Positions 17,490 through 25,069 of a stretch of DNA of 64,000 nt are shown piece by piece. A program made the translations under genes and the position numbers. A model generated the notes under the pieces. That model made no database searches. It was not told the DNA's origin and was given only the letters and a program-made list of their open reading frames with translations. The stretch comes from JAGWBJ01 sp034423015 (GTDB lineage: Bacteria; Chloroflexota; Dehalococcoidia; Lucifugimonadales; JAGWBF01). The DNA is taken from NCBI GenBank assembly GCA_034423015.1, contig DAOUJG010000039.1:86573-150572 (forward strand), in the 5' to 3' direction. Position 1 is the first letter of the stretch, and each line of letters begins with the position of its first letter.

Positions 17490-17970
17490 GGGCACGACCT
17501 TTGTAGTATTGCGAACTGACGCCAACGCCGCCGTCTTTCTTGTCCGACACGCGAAAGCCGATATCGCCGACTCGGCGACAAAGCCACAGCATGTCTTCTT
17601 CAGTCCGGACGTGTACCTCTACTACATCAACCCCACGCTTCACCAACCTGTCCAGACAAGCCCGTTTCTGCGCCGTGGGAGGGCTGGTGACAACCACCTC
17701 GACAATCCGTACTGGCGTGTCGTCGTCCCCGTACATGATCAAGTCAGGGACGATGCCTCCCACGGAGTCCCACTCGCCGGGAATCTTCGTACGGGCCACC
17801 CCTGCTCGAATATCCACGTCATACGCACCCCCAGGGCTGGTTCGAATCCAGACCCCGGTATCTTCGGTGCCGCGTCGCGTTATCTCGTCATACAGCAGGG
17901 CCACGGTGCGGGCGTGCAGGTATGACTCCGGAGCCCCCGCAGTGCCGACGTTCCTACGCATGTCCACCAT
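17359..17970 (-). CDS. hypothetical protein with possible nuclease-like core, transposon cargo
   Basis: A 203-residue protein. The central part (VPDLIMYGDDDTPVRIVEVV, then KRACLDRLVKRGVDVVEVHV) resembles a PD-(D/E)xK nuclease core as in CoiA-like or restriction-like proteins, but the expected lysine is not evident (EVVVT). This is an inference from pattern only. GGAGGT 6 bases before the ATG at 17970 fixes the start. The last 50 residues look less protein-like and overlap the next small gene, so the true end may lie elsewhere. Confidence 0.55.
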   Translation of the reverse strand: MVDMRRNVGTAGAPESYLHARTVALLYDEITRRGTEDTGVWIRTSPGGAYDVDIRAGVARTKIPGEWDSVGGIVPDLIMYGDDDTPVRIVEVVVTSPPTAQKRACLDRLVKRGVDVVEVHVRTEEDMLWLCRRVGDIGFRVSDKKDGGVGVSSQYYKGRAREYDPPSRGVAPGVDQLFTRYAQSVGGDHEAARDYGVLVPATC

Positions 17971-18014
17971 CGTTGTACCTCCATTCTCATTCTGCGCCCG
18001 GTTTCGTTTGCGCA

Positions 18015-18389
18015 CTACGGGTTCACCCCCACCAAATGTTCGGACGCTCGCCGGATTGCAACGCCGATCGGCGTCAAGACAGAGTCGCCCGGCACGCTCC
18101 GCCAGTACGTCACGATGTCCCCGGTGTCAGTAACGATTGTCGCGTCGCTCACTCCAGCGCCCAAGGTGAGCGTGTCACTGGCGGAGTCATAGCCCAGCGT
18201 GCCCAACGGGAGGTAGGCCGACGCGCCCATCACGTCCACACTCACCACGTGTGTGCCTGCGTCGTCGTCAAGACCGACCAGCACTCCAAGGTCATCCTCT
18301 AGGTGCGCGCACGTTACCTCGCGGTCGGCCTCGTGGGTCATAACCCGCAACACGTCGGCGTCCTGGTCGTACACTATTGTCAGCCCCAC
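18015..18389 (-). CDS. DUF2283-like protein, candidate antitoxin
   Basis: A 124-residue protein starting MGLTIVYDQDADVLRVMTHE, which follows the DUF2283 pattern (Y-D-x-x-A-D-x-L near the N terminus, then an aspartate- and glycine-rich strand). The GTG at 18389 has GGAGGT 6 bases upstream. It overlaps the upstream gene by 10 bp. DUF2283 genes commonly sit next to DUF4258-like genes, and such pairs have been proposed as toxin-antitoxin modules. The C-terminal half, with repeated Asp/Thr turns, is longer than the usual short DUF2283 protein. Confidence 0.6.
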   Translation of the reverse strand: MGLTIVYDQDADVLRVMTHEADREVTCAHLEDDLGVLVGLDDDAGTHVVSVDVMGASAYLPLGTLGYDSASDTLTLGAGVSDATIVTDTGDIVTYWRSVPGDSVLTPIGVAIRRASEHLVGVNP

Positions 18390-18790
18390 TCTCGTACCTC
18401 CACGTCCTCGAAGCGTCGCTCGAAGTAGGCCCGATTCCCCTCGCGCCATGCCACAGTAGCGTTCCTGTCCTGAAAGGCGTTCACGATGGTCGAATCGTCC
18501 ATCGACACCACAACCCGCACCACCTTCCCCAGCTCCGCCACATAAGCCATGTAATTCCGGCTCGGTCGCCCTGTCCTGTCAACGTAGACTCCACTCACAA
18601 ACCAATCGTCCAGCACCTTCGCCACGACCTTTCTGGACATGCCGCTGTGTGGACTGTCGAACATGTGGCGAGAGATGGCGCGGGTCCGCCCTCCGGCATC
18701 CAGTCTACGCCCGTAGCCACAGCTTGGACAGCCGGGCCTAGTGCTGGGCGTCTGCTTGCGTCGACAGCCTGAACCGCATCTGTGGCTCAC
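18380..18790 (-). CDS. DUF4258-like protein, candidate toxin
   Basis: A 136-residue protein with an N-terminal cysteine cluster (CGSGC, CPSCGYG), then a region like DUF4258/RelE-type toxins: SRHMFDSPHSGMSRKVVAKV, a strand with YMAYVAELGKVVRVVVS, and a C-terminal RRFEDVEVREWG. The GTG start overlaps the stop of the membrane-protein gene (GTGA). Its own stop overlaps the DUF2283-like start. The tight coupling and the partner suggest a toxin-antitoxin pair, but the order and activity are unproven. Confidence 0.5.
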   Translation of the reverse strand: MSHRCGSGCRRKQTPSTRPGCPSCGYGRRLDAGGRTRAISRHMFDSPHSGMSRKVVAKVLDDWFVSGVYVDRTGRPSRNYMAYVAELGKVVRVVVSMDDSTIVNAFQDRNATVAWREGNRAYFERRFEDVEVREWG

Positions 18791-19272
18791 GCTCCTTCAT
18801 CCTCTATACCGTCTTGCGCCCGTTTCCACTCCCATAGACGGCGTTCTATTTCCGGCCACTGTTTCTCGGCATCCTCGCCGCTTATGGCGATAATCAGATG
18901 GTCGCCGTGGGTTGCATGGAAGTCCATGTGGCTCTCGATCTCTGTTGCCCGGTCGTTGAGCCAAGCTGTCCTCTCTTCTACCTTTCGCATCGCCCTGTAC
19001 GCCATGTAGCGGAAGACCCCGTAGTTCACAATGGCCAGCACGCATCCTATGGCCAGTAAGAACCCCGTGTGTTCTAGGGTTGCCGCCGGAATCCTATGTT
19101 CAAAGGCAACGCTCACCCCAGCAAATATCACGGCCAGTACACCGAACGGGGCCAAGAAAAGCCCGCATCCGACAGCGAGAGCAATCCCTGTCCCCATGTG
19201 ATAGCCTGGCCTGCCCAGGCGCTCCTCTAGCAACTTCGCTGTCCCCGGCACCAGCTCCCAGTCCATACGCAC
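18787..19272 (-). CDS. small membrane protein, transposon cargo
   Basis: A 161-residue protein with two or three predicted membrane helices (LAVGCGLFLAPFGVLAVIFA and GFLLAIGCVLAIVNYGVFRY) followed by a charged helical tail of about 60 residues (RKVEERTAWLNDRATEIES). It is the first gene of the cargo cluster. GTG at 19272 has GGGGGTG 7 bases upstream; ATG at 19266 is an alternative. Its stop overlaps the next start as GTGA. No family is recognised. Confidence 0.6.
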   Translation of the reverse strand: MRMDWELVPGTAKLLEERLGRPGYHMGTGIALAVGCGLFLAPFGVLAVIFAGVSVAFEHRIPAATLEHTGFLLAIGCVLAIVNYGVFRYMAYRAMRKVEERTAWLNDRATEIESHMDFHATHGDHLIIAISGEDAEKQWPEIERRLWEWKRAQDGIEDEGA

Positions 19273-19286
19273 ATCATATCACCCCC

Positions 19287-19309
19287 ATACCCTACAGGTA
19301 AACGAAACC
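19287..19309 (-). repeat. right terminal inverted repeat of the transposon
   Basis: Complements 15938-15960 at 21 of 23 positions. It is followed by the second AAGATGAC target copy at 19310-19317. Confidence 0.93.
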
Positions 19310-19395
19310 AAGATGACAAGACCGGCAAACCCGGTCAACCAGCCCCATCGCAACGGCCTGCCTGGAAGGGATTTCGGCCCCCTCGCGCCCGTCGA

Positions 19396-19424
19396 TTGAC
19401 ACCGTACGCCTGAGCAAGTACGCT
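19396..19424 (+). promoter_or_regulatory. putative promoter of the second amidohydrolase pair
   Basis: TTGACA (19396-19401), a 17-bp spacer and TACGCT (19419-19424), ahead of the gene at 19468. The -35 is perfect and the -10 weak. Confidence 0.5.
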
Positions 19425-19467
19425 ACCGGCAGACCCCCTTCCGTAGCCGTCGCAAGGAGGTGTGGCC

Positions 19468-21021
19468 GTGGCTTCGTCATTGATAAGGGGCAAGTACGTC
19501 GTGTCCAAGATTACCGGGCCCGACTCGGCCGAGGTGGTCTCGGACGGGGCCGTGTTTCAGAGGGACGGCGCCATCGTCGAGGTGGGCCCGTACGCGGACC
19601 TGAAGGAGCGGCACCCGGACGTGGAGGTGATAGGCTCCCCCAGCTACGTGGTGATGCCGGGGATGGTCAACGACCACTTCCACGTGGGGCTGAGCCCGTG
19701 CCAGATGGGGGCGTTGGACAATACCCAGGAGCTGAGGGCCCTGATAAGGATGGGCGCCAGGCGTATAGACCCATACCTGGACCAGCTGTACGGGGCCATC
19801 CAGATGATCGAGACGGGCACCACAACGGTGTGCGCCATACACGGCGGAATCACCAGGACGAACCCCGCCGAGATCCCGGACGTGGCGGACAAGGCCCTGA
19901 AGGCCTATCAGGAAGCCGGGATGCGCGTCTCCTACGCCCCCACCATCGCCGACCAGAACGCCCACATCGTGGGGCCCCGGGGGAACGAACGAGATTTCGC
20001 CGCGTTCATGCCCGGGGACCTGGGAGAGCGGTTCGCCAGCCACGTGGGGCGGGCTTACGGCCGGGTGGAGGAGTGGATGGAGGCCCTGGAAGAGGTCTTC
20101 AGGAGGTACGGCAACGACCAGTACGAGCGGATTCGAGTCACCCTGGCGCCCAGCAACGTGCACCGGTGCTCGGACGACTTGCTCGTCGCCTTCAAGGAGC
20201 TGGCCACCAAGTACCGGACGGGCATCCACATCCACCTCCAGGAGAGCCCTTACCAGAAGTTCTACGGCATGAACGCCTACGGGAAGACCCCCTTCCAGCA
20301 CCTGGGCGACCTGGGCTTTCTGGGGCCCGAGGTGGTGTGCGGCCACAGCGTCTGGATCACCGACGAGGACATCGAGCTCATGGCGGCCACGGGCACCAAC
20401 GTGTGCCACAACGCCAGCTCCAACCTGCGCATCCACAACGGCATCGCCCCGGTGGGCAAGCTGCTGCAGAAGGGCATAAGGGTCGCCCTGGGCAGCGACG
20501 AGGCGACTATCAACGACGACAAGGACATGTACCAGGAGATGCGCCTGGCCCTGCGCCTGCACTACCTGCCGGGCATAGACAACGTCATCCCAACGCCCTA
20601 CGACCTCTTCCGGATGGGCACCGAGCACGGGGCCTACGCCGCCTGGTTCGGGGACCGGGTGGGGACGCTGGAGCCCGGCAAGCGGGCCGACATCGTCCTG
20701 ATGGACCTGCGGAACATCGAGTACCCGTTCATCGACCCGGAGATAACCCTAATCGACGCCCTGGTATACCGGGGCAGGAGCCAGGACGTGGATACGGTGA
20801 TTATCGACGGCGACGTGGTGATGCGCGACGGAAAGCTGACCCACGTGGACAAGGAGGCGGTGCTCCAGGAGATCAGCTCGGCCCTGAACAGGCCCCTGTC
20901 CGCCAGGGAGATGGAGGCCCGCGACCTGGTGAGGCAGGTCGAGCCGTACATGCGGCGGTTCCTCGAGGGCACCTTCCCCCAGGACCTGACGCCCCACTCC
21001 GTGTACAACTCGCGGTACTAG
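19468..21021 (+). CDS. amidohydrolase superfamily enzyme (paralogue 2)
   Basis: A 517-residue metal-dependent hydrolase, paralogous over its full length to those at 11791 and 21055. Metal motifs are MVNDHFHVG, GIHIHLQE, VVCGHSVW and LGSDEAT; the GTLEPGKRADIVLM signature closes the barrel. The GTG at 19468 is preferred to the GTG at 19462 because AAGGAGG then lies 7 bases upstream and the protein opens MASSLIRGKYV like its relatives. Compared with paralogue 3 it differs around the active site (GSDEAT for GSDEAG), which may mean another substrate. It sits 158 bp right of the transposon. Confidence 0.9.
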   Translation: MASSLIRGKYVVSKITGPDSAEVVSDGAVFQRDGAIVEVGPYADLKERHPDVEVIGSPSYVVMPGMVNDHFHVGLSPCQMGALDNTQELRALIRMGARRIDPYLDQLYGAIQMIETGTTTVCAIHGGITRTNPAEIPDVADKALKAYQEAGMRVSYAPTIADQNAHIVGPRGNERDFAAFMPGDLGERFASHVGRAYGRVEEWMEALEEVFRRYGNDQYERIRVTLAPSNVHRCSDDLLVAFKELATKYRTGIHIHLQESPYQKFYGMNAYGKTPFQHLGDLGFLGPEVVCGHSVWITDEDIELMAATGTNVCHNASSNLRIHNGIAPVGKLLQKGIRVALGSDEATINDDKDMYQEMRLALRLHYLPGIDNVIPTPYDLFRMGTEHGAYAAWFGDRVGTLEPGKRADIVLMDLRNIEYPFIDPEITLIDALVYRGRSQDVDTVIIDGDVVMRDGKLTHVDKEAVLQEISSALNRPLSAREMEARDLVRQVEPYMRRFLEGTFPQDLTPHSVYNSRY

Positions 21022-21054
21022 CCCCAGCGGCCAGACAGGTACAGGAGGAGACCC

Positions 21055-22605
21055 ATGGCTTCATCGTTGGTACGGGGAAAGTACGTCATCTGCAAGGTAA
21101 CGGGCCCCGACTCCGCCGAGGTGGTGGCCGACGGGGCGCTGTTCCAGAGGGACGGCGAGATCGTCGAGGTGGGGGACTACGAGCAGCTCAGGGCCAACCA
21201 TCCCGACGTGGAGGTCATCGGCTCCCCGCGATACGTGGTGATGCCCGGGTTGGTCAACGACCACTTCCACGTGGGACTGACCCCCTTCCAGCTTGGCGCC
21301 CCCGACCTGCCCCTGGACCTGTGGGGCCTGGTGACCATGGGAAGAGCTTACGCCCGGCGTCTGGACCCCTACCTGGACCAGATGTACGGCGCGGTCCAGA
21401 TGATCGAATCGGGCACCACCACGGTACAGGCCATACACGGGTCGAACAGGGGGGCCCGGCCCATGAACCCTGAAGCGGCGGGCAGGGCCATCACGGCGTT
21501 CCAGGAGTCGGGCATGCGGGTGTCGTACTGTCCCGCCGTGGCCGACCAGAACTCCCTGGTCTCCCTGGGCACCGAGGCCGGCTTCGCCGCCACCCTGCCC
21601 CCGGAGCTGGCGGAGCGGTTCACGTCGTTCATGGCGGCCAGCTACCGGCCCGTCGAGGAGACGATAGAGTCCTTCGAGGAGATAAGCGAACGGTGGGGCA
21701 ACCGCTACGAGCGGGTCCGCCTCACCCTCGCCCCCAGCAACGTCCACCGGTGCTCCGACGAGCTGCTGGTGGCCTTCAGGGAGCTGGCCAACAAGCACAA
21801 GACCGGGATACACATCCACCTTCAGGAGAGCATATACCAGAAGCTGGAGGGCCTGAGAGCCTGGAACAAGACCCCGCTGCAGCACCTGAACGACCTGGGA
21901 TTCCTGGGCCCCGACGTGGTCTGCGGCCACAGCGTCTGGGTCACCGACGAGGACATCGAGGTGATGGCGGCGACGGGCACCAACGTGTGCCACAACGCCA
22001 GCTCCAACCTCCGGATCTCCAGCGGCATCGCGCCCATAGGGAAGCTGCTCCGAAAGGGCATCCGGGTGGCCATAGGCAGCGACGAGGCCGGCATCAACGA
22101 CGACAAGGACCTGCTCCAGGAGATGCGCCTGGTGCAGAAGATCCACAAGGCCCCCGGGGTGGAGACGGTTCCCCCCACCTCCTACCAGGTGTTCCAGATG
22201 GCCACGGAGAACGGCGCCTACGCGAGCTGGTTCGGCGACAGGGTGGGCACCCTGGAGCCCGGCAAGCGGGCCGACGTCGTACTCCTGAGCCTGGACAGCA
22301 TCGAGGAGCCGTACCTGGACCCCGAGGTGTCCATTGTGGACGCGGTGGTCCACAGGGGCACCAAGTGGGACGTGCACACGGTGCTGGTGGACGGGGAGGT
22401 GGTCATGCGGGACCGCAAGCTGACCAAGATCGACAAGGAGGGCCTCTACCGGGAGCTGAAAGAGGTGCTCAACAGGCCCAAGACCGACTACCAGATCGAG
22501 ATGCGGGACATGACCGACCAGCTCATGCCCTACCTGAGGCGGTTCTACGAGGGCACCATACCCGAGGGCATGACGCCCCACACCATCTACAACGCGAGCC
22601 AGTAA
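21055..22605 (+). CDS. amidohydrolase superfamily enzyme (paralogue 3)
   Basis: A 516-residue cytoplasmic hydrolase with ligands in LVNDHFHVG, GIHIHLQES, VVCGHSVW and IGSDEAG, and GTLEPGKRADVVLL near the end. ACAGGAGGAGACCC precedes the ATG. It is 33 bp downstream of paralogue 2 and presumably co-transcribed. By eye it is nearer to paralogue 1 (shared YLDPEVSIVDAVVHRG pattern) than to its neighbour, so the pair is not a simple recent tandem duplication. Likely acts on a heterocycle or cyclic amide. Confidence 0.9.
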   Translation: MASSLVRGKYVICKVTGPDSAEVVADGALFQRDGEIVEVGDYEQLRANHPDVEVIGSPRYVVMPGLVNDHFHVGLTPFQLGAPDLPLDLWGLVTMGRAYARRLDPYLDQMYGAVQMIESGTTTVQAIHGSNRGARPMNPEAAGRAITAFQESGMRVSYCPAVADQNSLVSLGTEAGFAATLPPELAERFTSFMAASYRPVEETIESFEEISERWGNRYERVRLTLAPSNVHRCSDELLVAFRELANKHKTGIHIHLQESIYQKLEGLRAWNKTPLQHLNDLGFLGPDVVCGHSVWVTDEDIEVMAATGTNVCHNASSNLRISSGIAPIGKLLRKGIRVAIGSDEAGINDDKDLLQEMRLVQKIHKAPGVETVPPTSYQVFQMATENGAYASWFGDRVGTLEPGKRADVVLLSLDSIEEPYLDPEVSIVDAVVHRGTKWDVHTVLVDGEVVMRDRKLTKIDKEGLYRELKEVLNRPKTDYQIEMRDMTDQLMPYLRRFYEGTIPEGMTPHTIYNASQ

Positions 22606-22644
22606 CGGCCAACGGCAGGCGCGGCGCCAATCTTGATAGTAAGC

Positions 22645-22673
22645 TTGACGCTCCTACGAACTGGCTGTATCCT
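22645..22673 (+). promoter_or_regulatory. promoter of the second binding-protein gene
   Basis: TTGACG (22645-22650), a 17-bp spacer and TATCCT (22668-22673), about 40 bp ahead of the ATG at 22714. The same TATCCT -10 appears in the promoter at 63855-63884. Confidence 0.65.
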
Positions 22674-22713
22674 AGTACGCGCTTGACTCGGATTTGATTC
22701 TGTGGAGGAAGCA

Positions 22714-24930
22714 ATGTCGCGTGTTTTGCGGGCCGGTTGGAAGTGGCTACTATTGGGAGCCTTGCTGGCTGTATTTGTCGTAGGCGCGGCCTGCGGCGAG
22801 GACCCGACTCCGGCGCCAACGCAAGCCCCCGGCATAACGTCGGCGGACGTAGAGTCGGCAGTCAGGTCCGCCGTCGGTGAGGCTGTTGGAGAAGCCGTCG
22901 GTGAGGCTGTTGGAGAAGCCGTAGGCGAAACCGTGTCGGCTGAGGAGATCGCGGGGATGGTCAACGAGGCCGTCGCCGGGATAGACATCCCCGAGGGCGT
23001 GTCCGCCGACGACGTCAGCATGCTGGTGAACGAGGCCATCCAGGGCATCGATATCCCCGAAAGCGTTTCCGCCGAGGAGATCGACAGGATGGTCAAACAG
23101 GCCACCGCCGACGCCGTCGCGGGGGCGGAAGCAGGCGTCACCTCCGAGGAGCTGGCGATGGCCATTGACCAGGCCGTGGCCGACGCCGTGGCCCAGGCCT
23201 CGGAGATCCAGATAGAGGAGATACTGGAACGCATAGCGACCCCCGTGGCCATGGCCGAGGCAGCCCCGGTGCCCGACTGGGTGGGGCGGGGCAAGTACGG
23301 CGGGACGATAAACTTCGCGTCCACCTCGGACCCGGGGTTCATCGACCTGCACTTCTCGGCAAGCATCAACTCCGGCCTGACGGTGGCCGGCAACCGGTTC
23401 AACCAGCTGGTGGAGTTCAACCCGGTCAACGCCAGCGAGGTCATCGGTGACCTGGCAACGACCTGGGAGGCGAGCCCGGACGGGCGCGTCTACACCTTCA
23501 CCATCCACCCCGACGCCAACTGGACCGACGAGGCCCGCACCCCCGTGACGGCTGCCGACGTGGTGTTCAGCCTGGACCGGGTGGTGGACCCGGACGCGAT
23601 CAGGCCACGGGCCGGAGCAGCCCTGAAGCCCTTCTACGCGCCGGGCAACTCCAGGGTCATCGACGACAAGACGGTGGAGGTCACCATCAAGTTCCCCTCC
23701 GCCGCCTTCCTGCCCTGGCTTGCCTTCGACTACGTGAAGGTGTACCCCAAGCACATCGTCGAGAACCTGACCCAGGACGAGGTCAACTGCTGCTACGAGA
23801 ACCTGGTGGGCTCGGGCCCCTGGATGTTCAAGAACCTGGAGCGGGGCGTAGTCATAGAGTGGGAGAAGAACCCCAACTACTTCAAGGAAGGCCGTCCCTT
23901 CTTCGACGGCTGGAAGGGCATCCTGTTCAAGGACCGGCTCAGGGCCATCTCCGCCATGCAGTCGGAGCAGGTGATGGGCTGGACGGCCACCTACCAGAAC
24001 GCGCCCACCTTCGACGTGTACGAGCAGCTCGAGGAGGACACGGGCGGTAAGCTCAGGGCTTTCCAGCTCCCGGGAGCCGGCGCGCCCGGAATAATGCTCA
24101 ACTGGACCAAGCCGCCCTTCGACGACCCCAATGTGCGAAAGGCCGTCATGATGGCCTTGGACCGCGTCGAGATAATCAAGACGGTGTTCAAGGGAATCGG
24201 GCGGCAGGGGACCTTCCTTCCCGGAGGCTCCTCCGTTGCCGAAGCCGAGGCCAGCTGGCCCGGATGGAGGTACGTGGACGCCGACGGCAACCTCATCACG
24301 ACGGACCCGGTGAAGGTCGTGGGCTCCCAGAAGCACCCCGACGACATCGCCGAGGCCCAGAGGCTGGTACGGGAGGCCGGATACGAGAACAACTTCTCGG
24401 GGGACGTCCTCTCCTTCGACGACGCCTCCAGCGTGAACATGTCCGACCTGATCGCAAGGCAGATGAACGAGACCTTCGGCTGGGACTTGAAGGTGACGGT
24501 GCTGGACCTGGCCGCCGCGTCCATCGAGCGCAACGAGGGCCGGTTCGACCTCCACCAGGAGAGCCACGGCGTCGAGCTGAACGACCCCAACGCGTTGCTG
24601 GGCCAGATGTACCTGGCCGGCGGCGGCAGGAACTCCCTGAACTGGCACGACCCCAGGATAGACGAGCTGGCCGAGCGGCAGTCCAGGGCCGGGTCTACGG
24701 AAGAGCGCAAGGCGCTGGTGCTGGAGATCGAAGCGATCCTCAGGGACGAGGGCGTCGCCCAGTGGGTGCCCCTGGGCTGGATACCCGTCAACGGGGCCCT
24801 GAACGTCCAGATCAGGAACTTCCACCTGCCCAAGGCCAGTGACGTAGGGGCGGCCTGGAACGTGATCCACAAGAAGGAGCACCTCTGGTACGACCCCGAC
24901 GCTCAGCCTGACTGGGGCCTGGGACAATAA
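22714..24930 (+). CDS. peptide-type ABC transporter substrate-binding lipoprotein
   Basis: A 738-residue family-5 solute-binding lipoprotein. The signal reads WKWLLLGALLAVFVVGAAC, so the cysteine is lipidated and the protein is held outside the membrane. Residues about 45-185 are a helical spacer: a GEAVGEAV run, then repeated units of the form S-A-E-E-I-x-x-M-V-x-x-A. The binding domain follows (KYGGTINFASTSDPGFIDLH, TAADVVFSLDRVV). This is about 150 residues longer than a plain DppA-type protein. GGAGGAAGCA precedes the ATG. It is the intact counterpart of the frameshifted gene at 5732. A terminator hairpin follows. Confidence 0.93.
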   Translation: MSRVLRAGWKWLLLGALLAVFVVGAACGEDPTPAPTQAPGITSADVESAVRSAVGEAVGEAVGEAVGEAVGETVSAEEIAGMVNEAVAGIDIPEGVSADDVSMLVNEAIQGIDIPESVSAEEIDRMVKQATADAVAGAEAGVTSEELAMAIDQAVADAVAQASEIQIEEILERIATPVAMAEAAPVPDWVGRGKYGGTINFASTSDPGFIDLHFSASINSGLTVAGNRFNQLVEFNPVNASEVIGDLATTWEASPDGRVYTFTIHPDANWTDEARTPVTAADVVFSLDRVVDPDAIRPRAGAALKPFYAPGNSRVIDDKTVEVTIKFPSAAFLPWLAFDYVKVYPKHIVENLTQDEVNCCYENLVGSGPWMFKNLERGVVIEWEKNPNYFKEGRPFFDGWKGILFKDRLRAISAMQSEQVMGWTATYQNAPTFDVYEQLEEDTGGKLRAFQLPGAGAPGIMLNWTKPPFDDPNVRKAVMMALDRVEIIKTVFKGIGRQGTFLPGGSSVAEAEASWPGWRYVDADGNLITTDPVKVVGSQKHPDDIAEAQRLVREAGYENNFSGDVLSFDDASSVNMSDLIARQMNETFGWDLKVTVLDLAAASIERNEGRFDLHQESHGVELNDPNALLGQMYLAGGGRNSLNWHDPRIDELAERQSRAGSTEERKALVLEIEAILRDEGVAQWVPLGWIPVNGALNVQIRNFHLPKASDVGAAWNVIHKKEHLWYDPDAQPDWGLGQ
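22873..22920. repeat. two exact 24-bp tandem repeats inside the spacer
   Basis: GTCGGTGAGGCTGTTGGAGA plus AGCC is repeated exactly at 22873-22896 and 22897-22920. It encodes (VGEAVGEA)x2 and is followed by a degenerate half copy. Confidence 0.95.
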
Positions 24931-24977
24931 GGCAATCCGATCGGTTGGTGGCCGCTGTGGCCGAAGAAGACCGGTCT

Positions 24978-25009
24978 CAGGGCTGGGGTCGCCGACCCCA
25001 GCCCTGTTT
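24978..25009 (+). terminator. intrinsic terminator after the binding-protein gene
   Basis: A 13-bp stem CAGGGCTGGGGTC/GACCCCAGCCCTG with a GCC loop, followed by TTT. It may make the downstream DUF1800 module partly independent. Confidence 0.75.
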
Positions 25010-25069
25010 GGATGCGCGACGGGACGGCGTACGCCGCCGTTCGGGTATAAGGTGGCACAAGGAGCCGAG

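Larger units (their letters stand above)
15938..19309. mobile_element. complete 3.4-kb transposon with IS6-like DD(34)E transposase and cargo
   Basis: The ends are 23-bp inverted repeats with 21 matches: GGTTTCGTTTGCCTGTAGGG on the left and its near complement ending AACGAAACC on the right. Both are flanked by the same 8 bases, AAGATGAC (15930-15937 and 19310-19317), a target-site duplication. An 8-bp duplication fits IS6 and IS1595 families. Inside are seven minus-strand genes: a small phage-like protein, the transposase, a small coupled gene, a nuclease-like protein, a DUF2283-like/DUF4258-like pair and a two-helix membrane protein. It inserted in an intergenic spacer and broke no gene. Intact ends suggest a fairly recent arrival. 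Confidence 0.93.
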
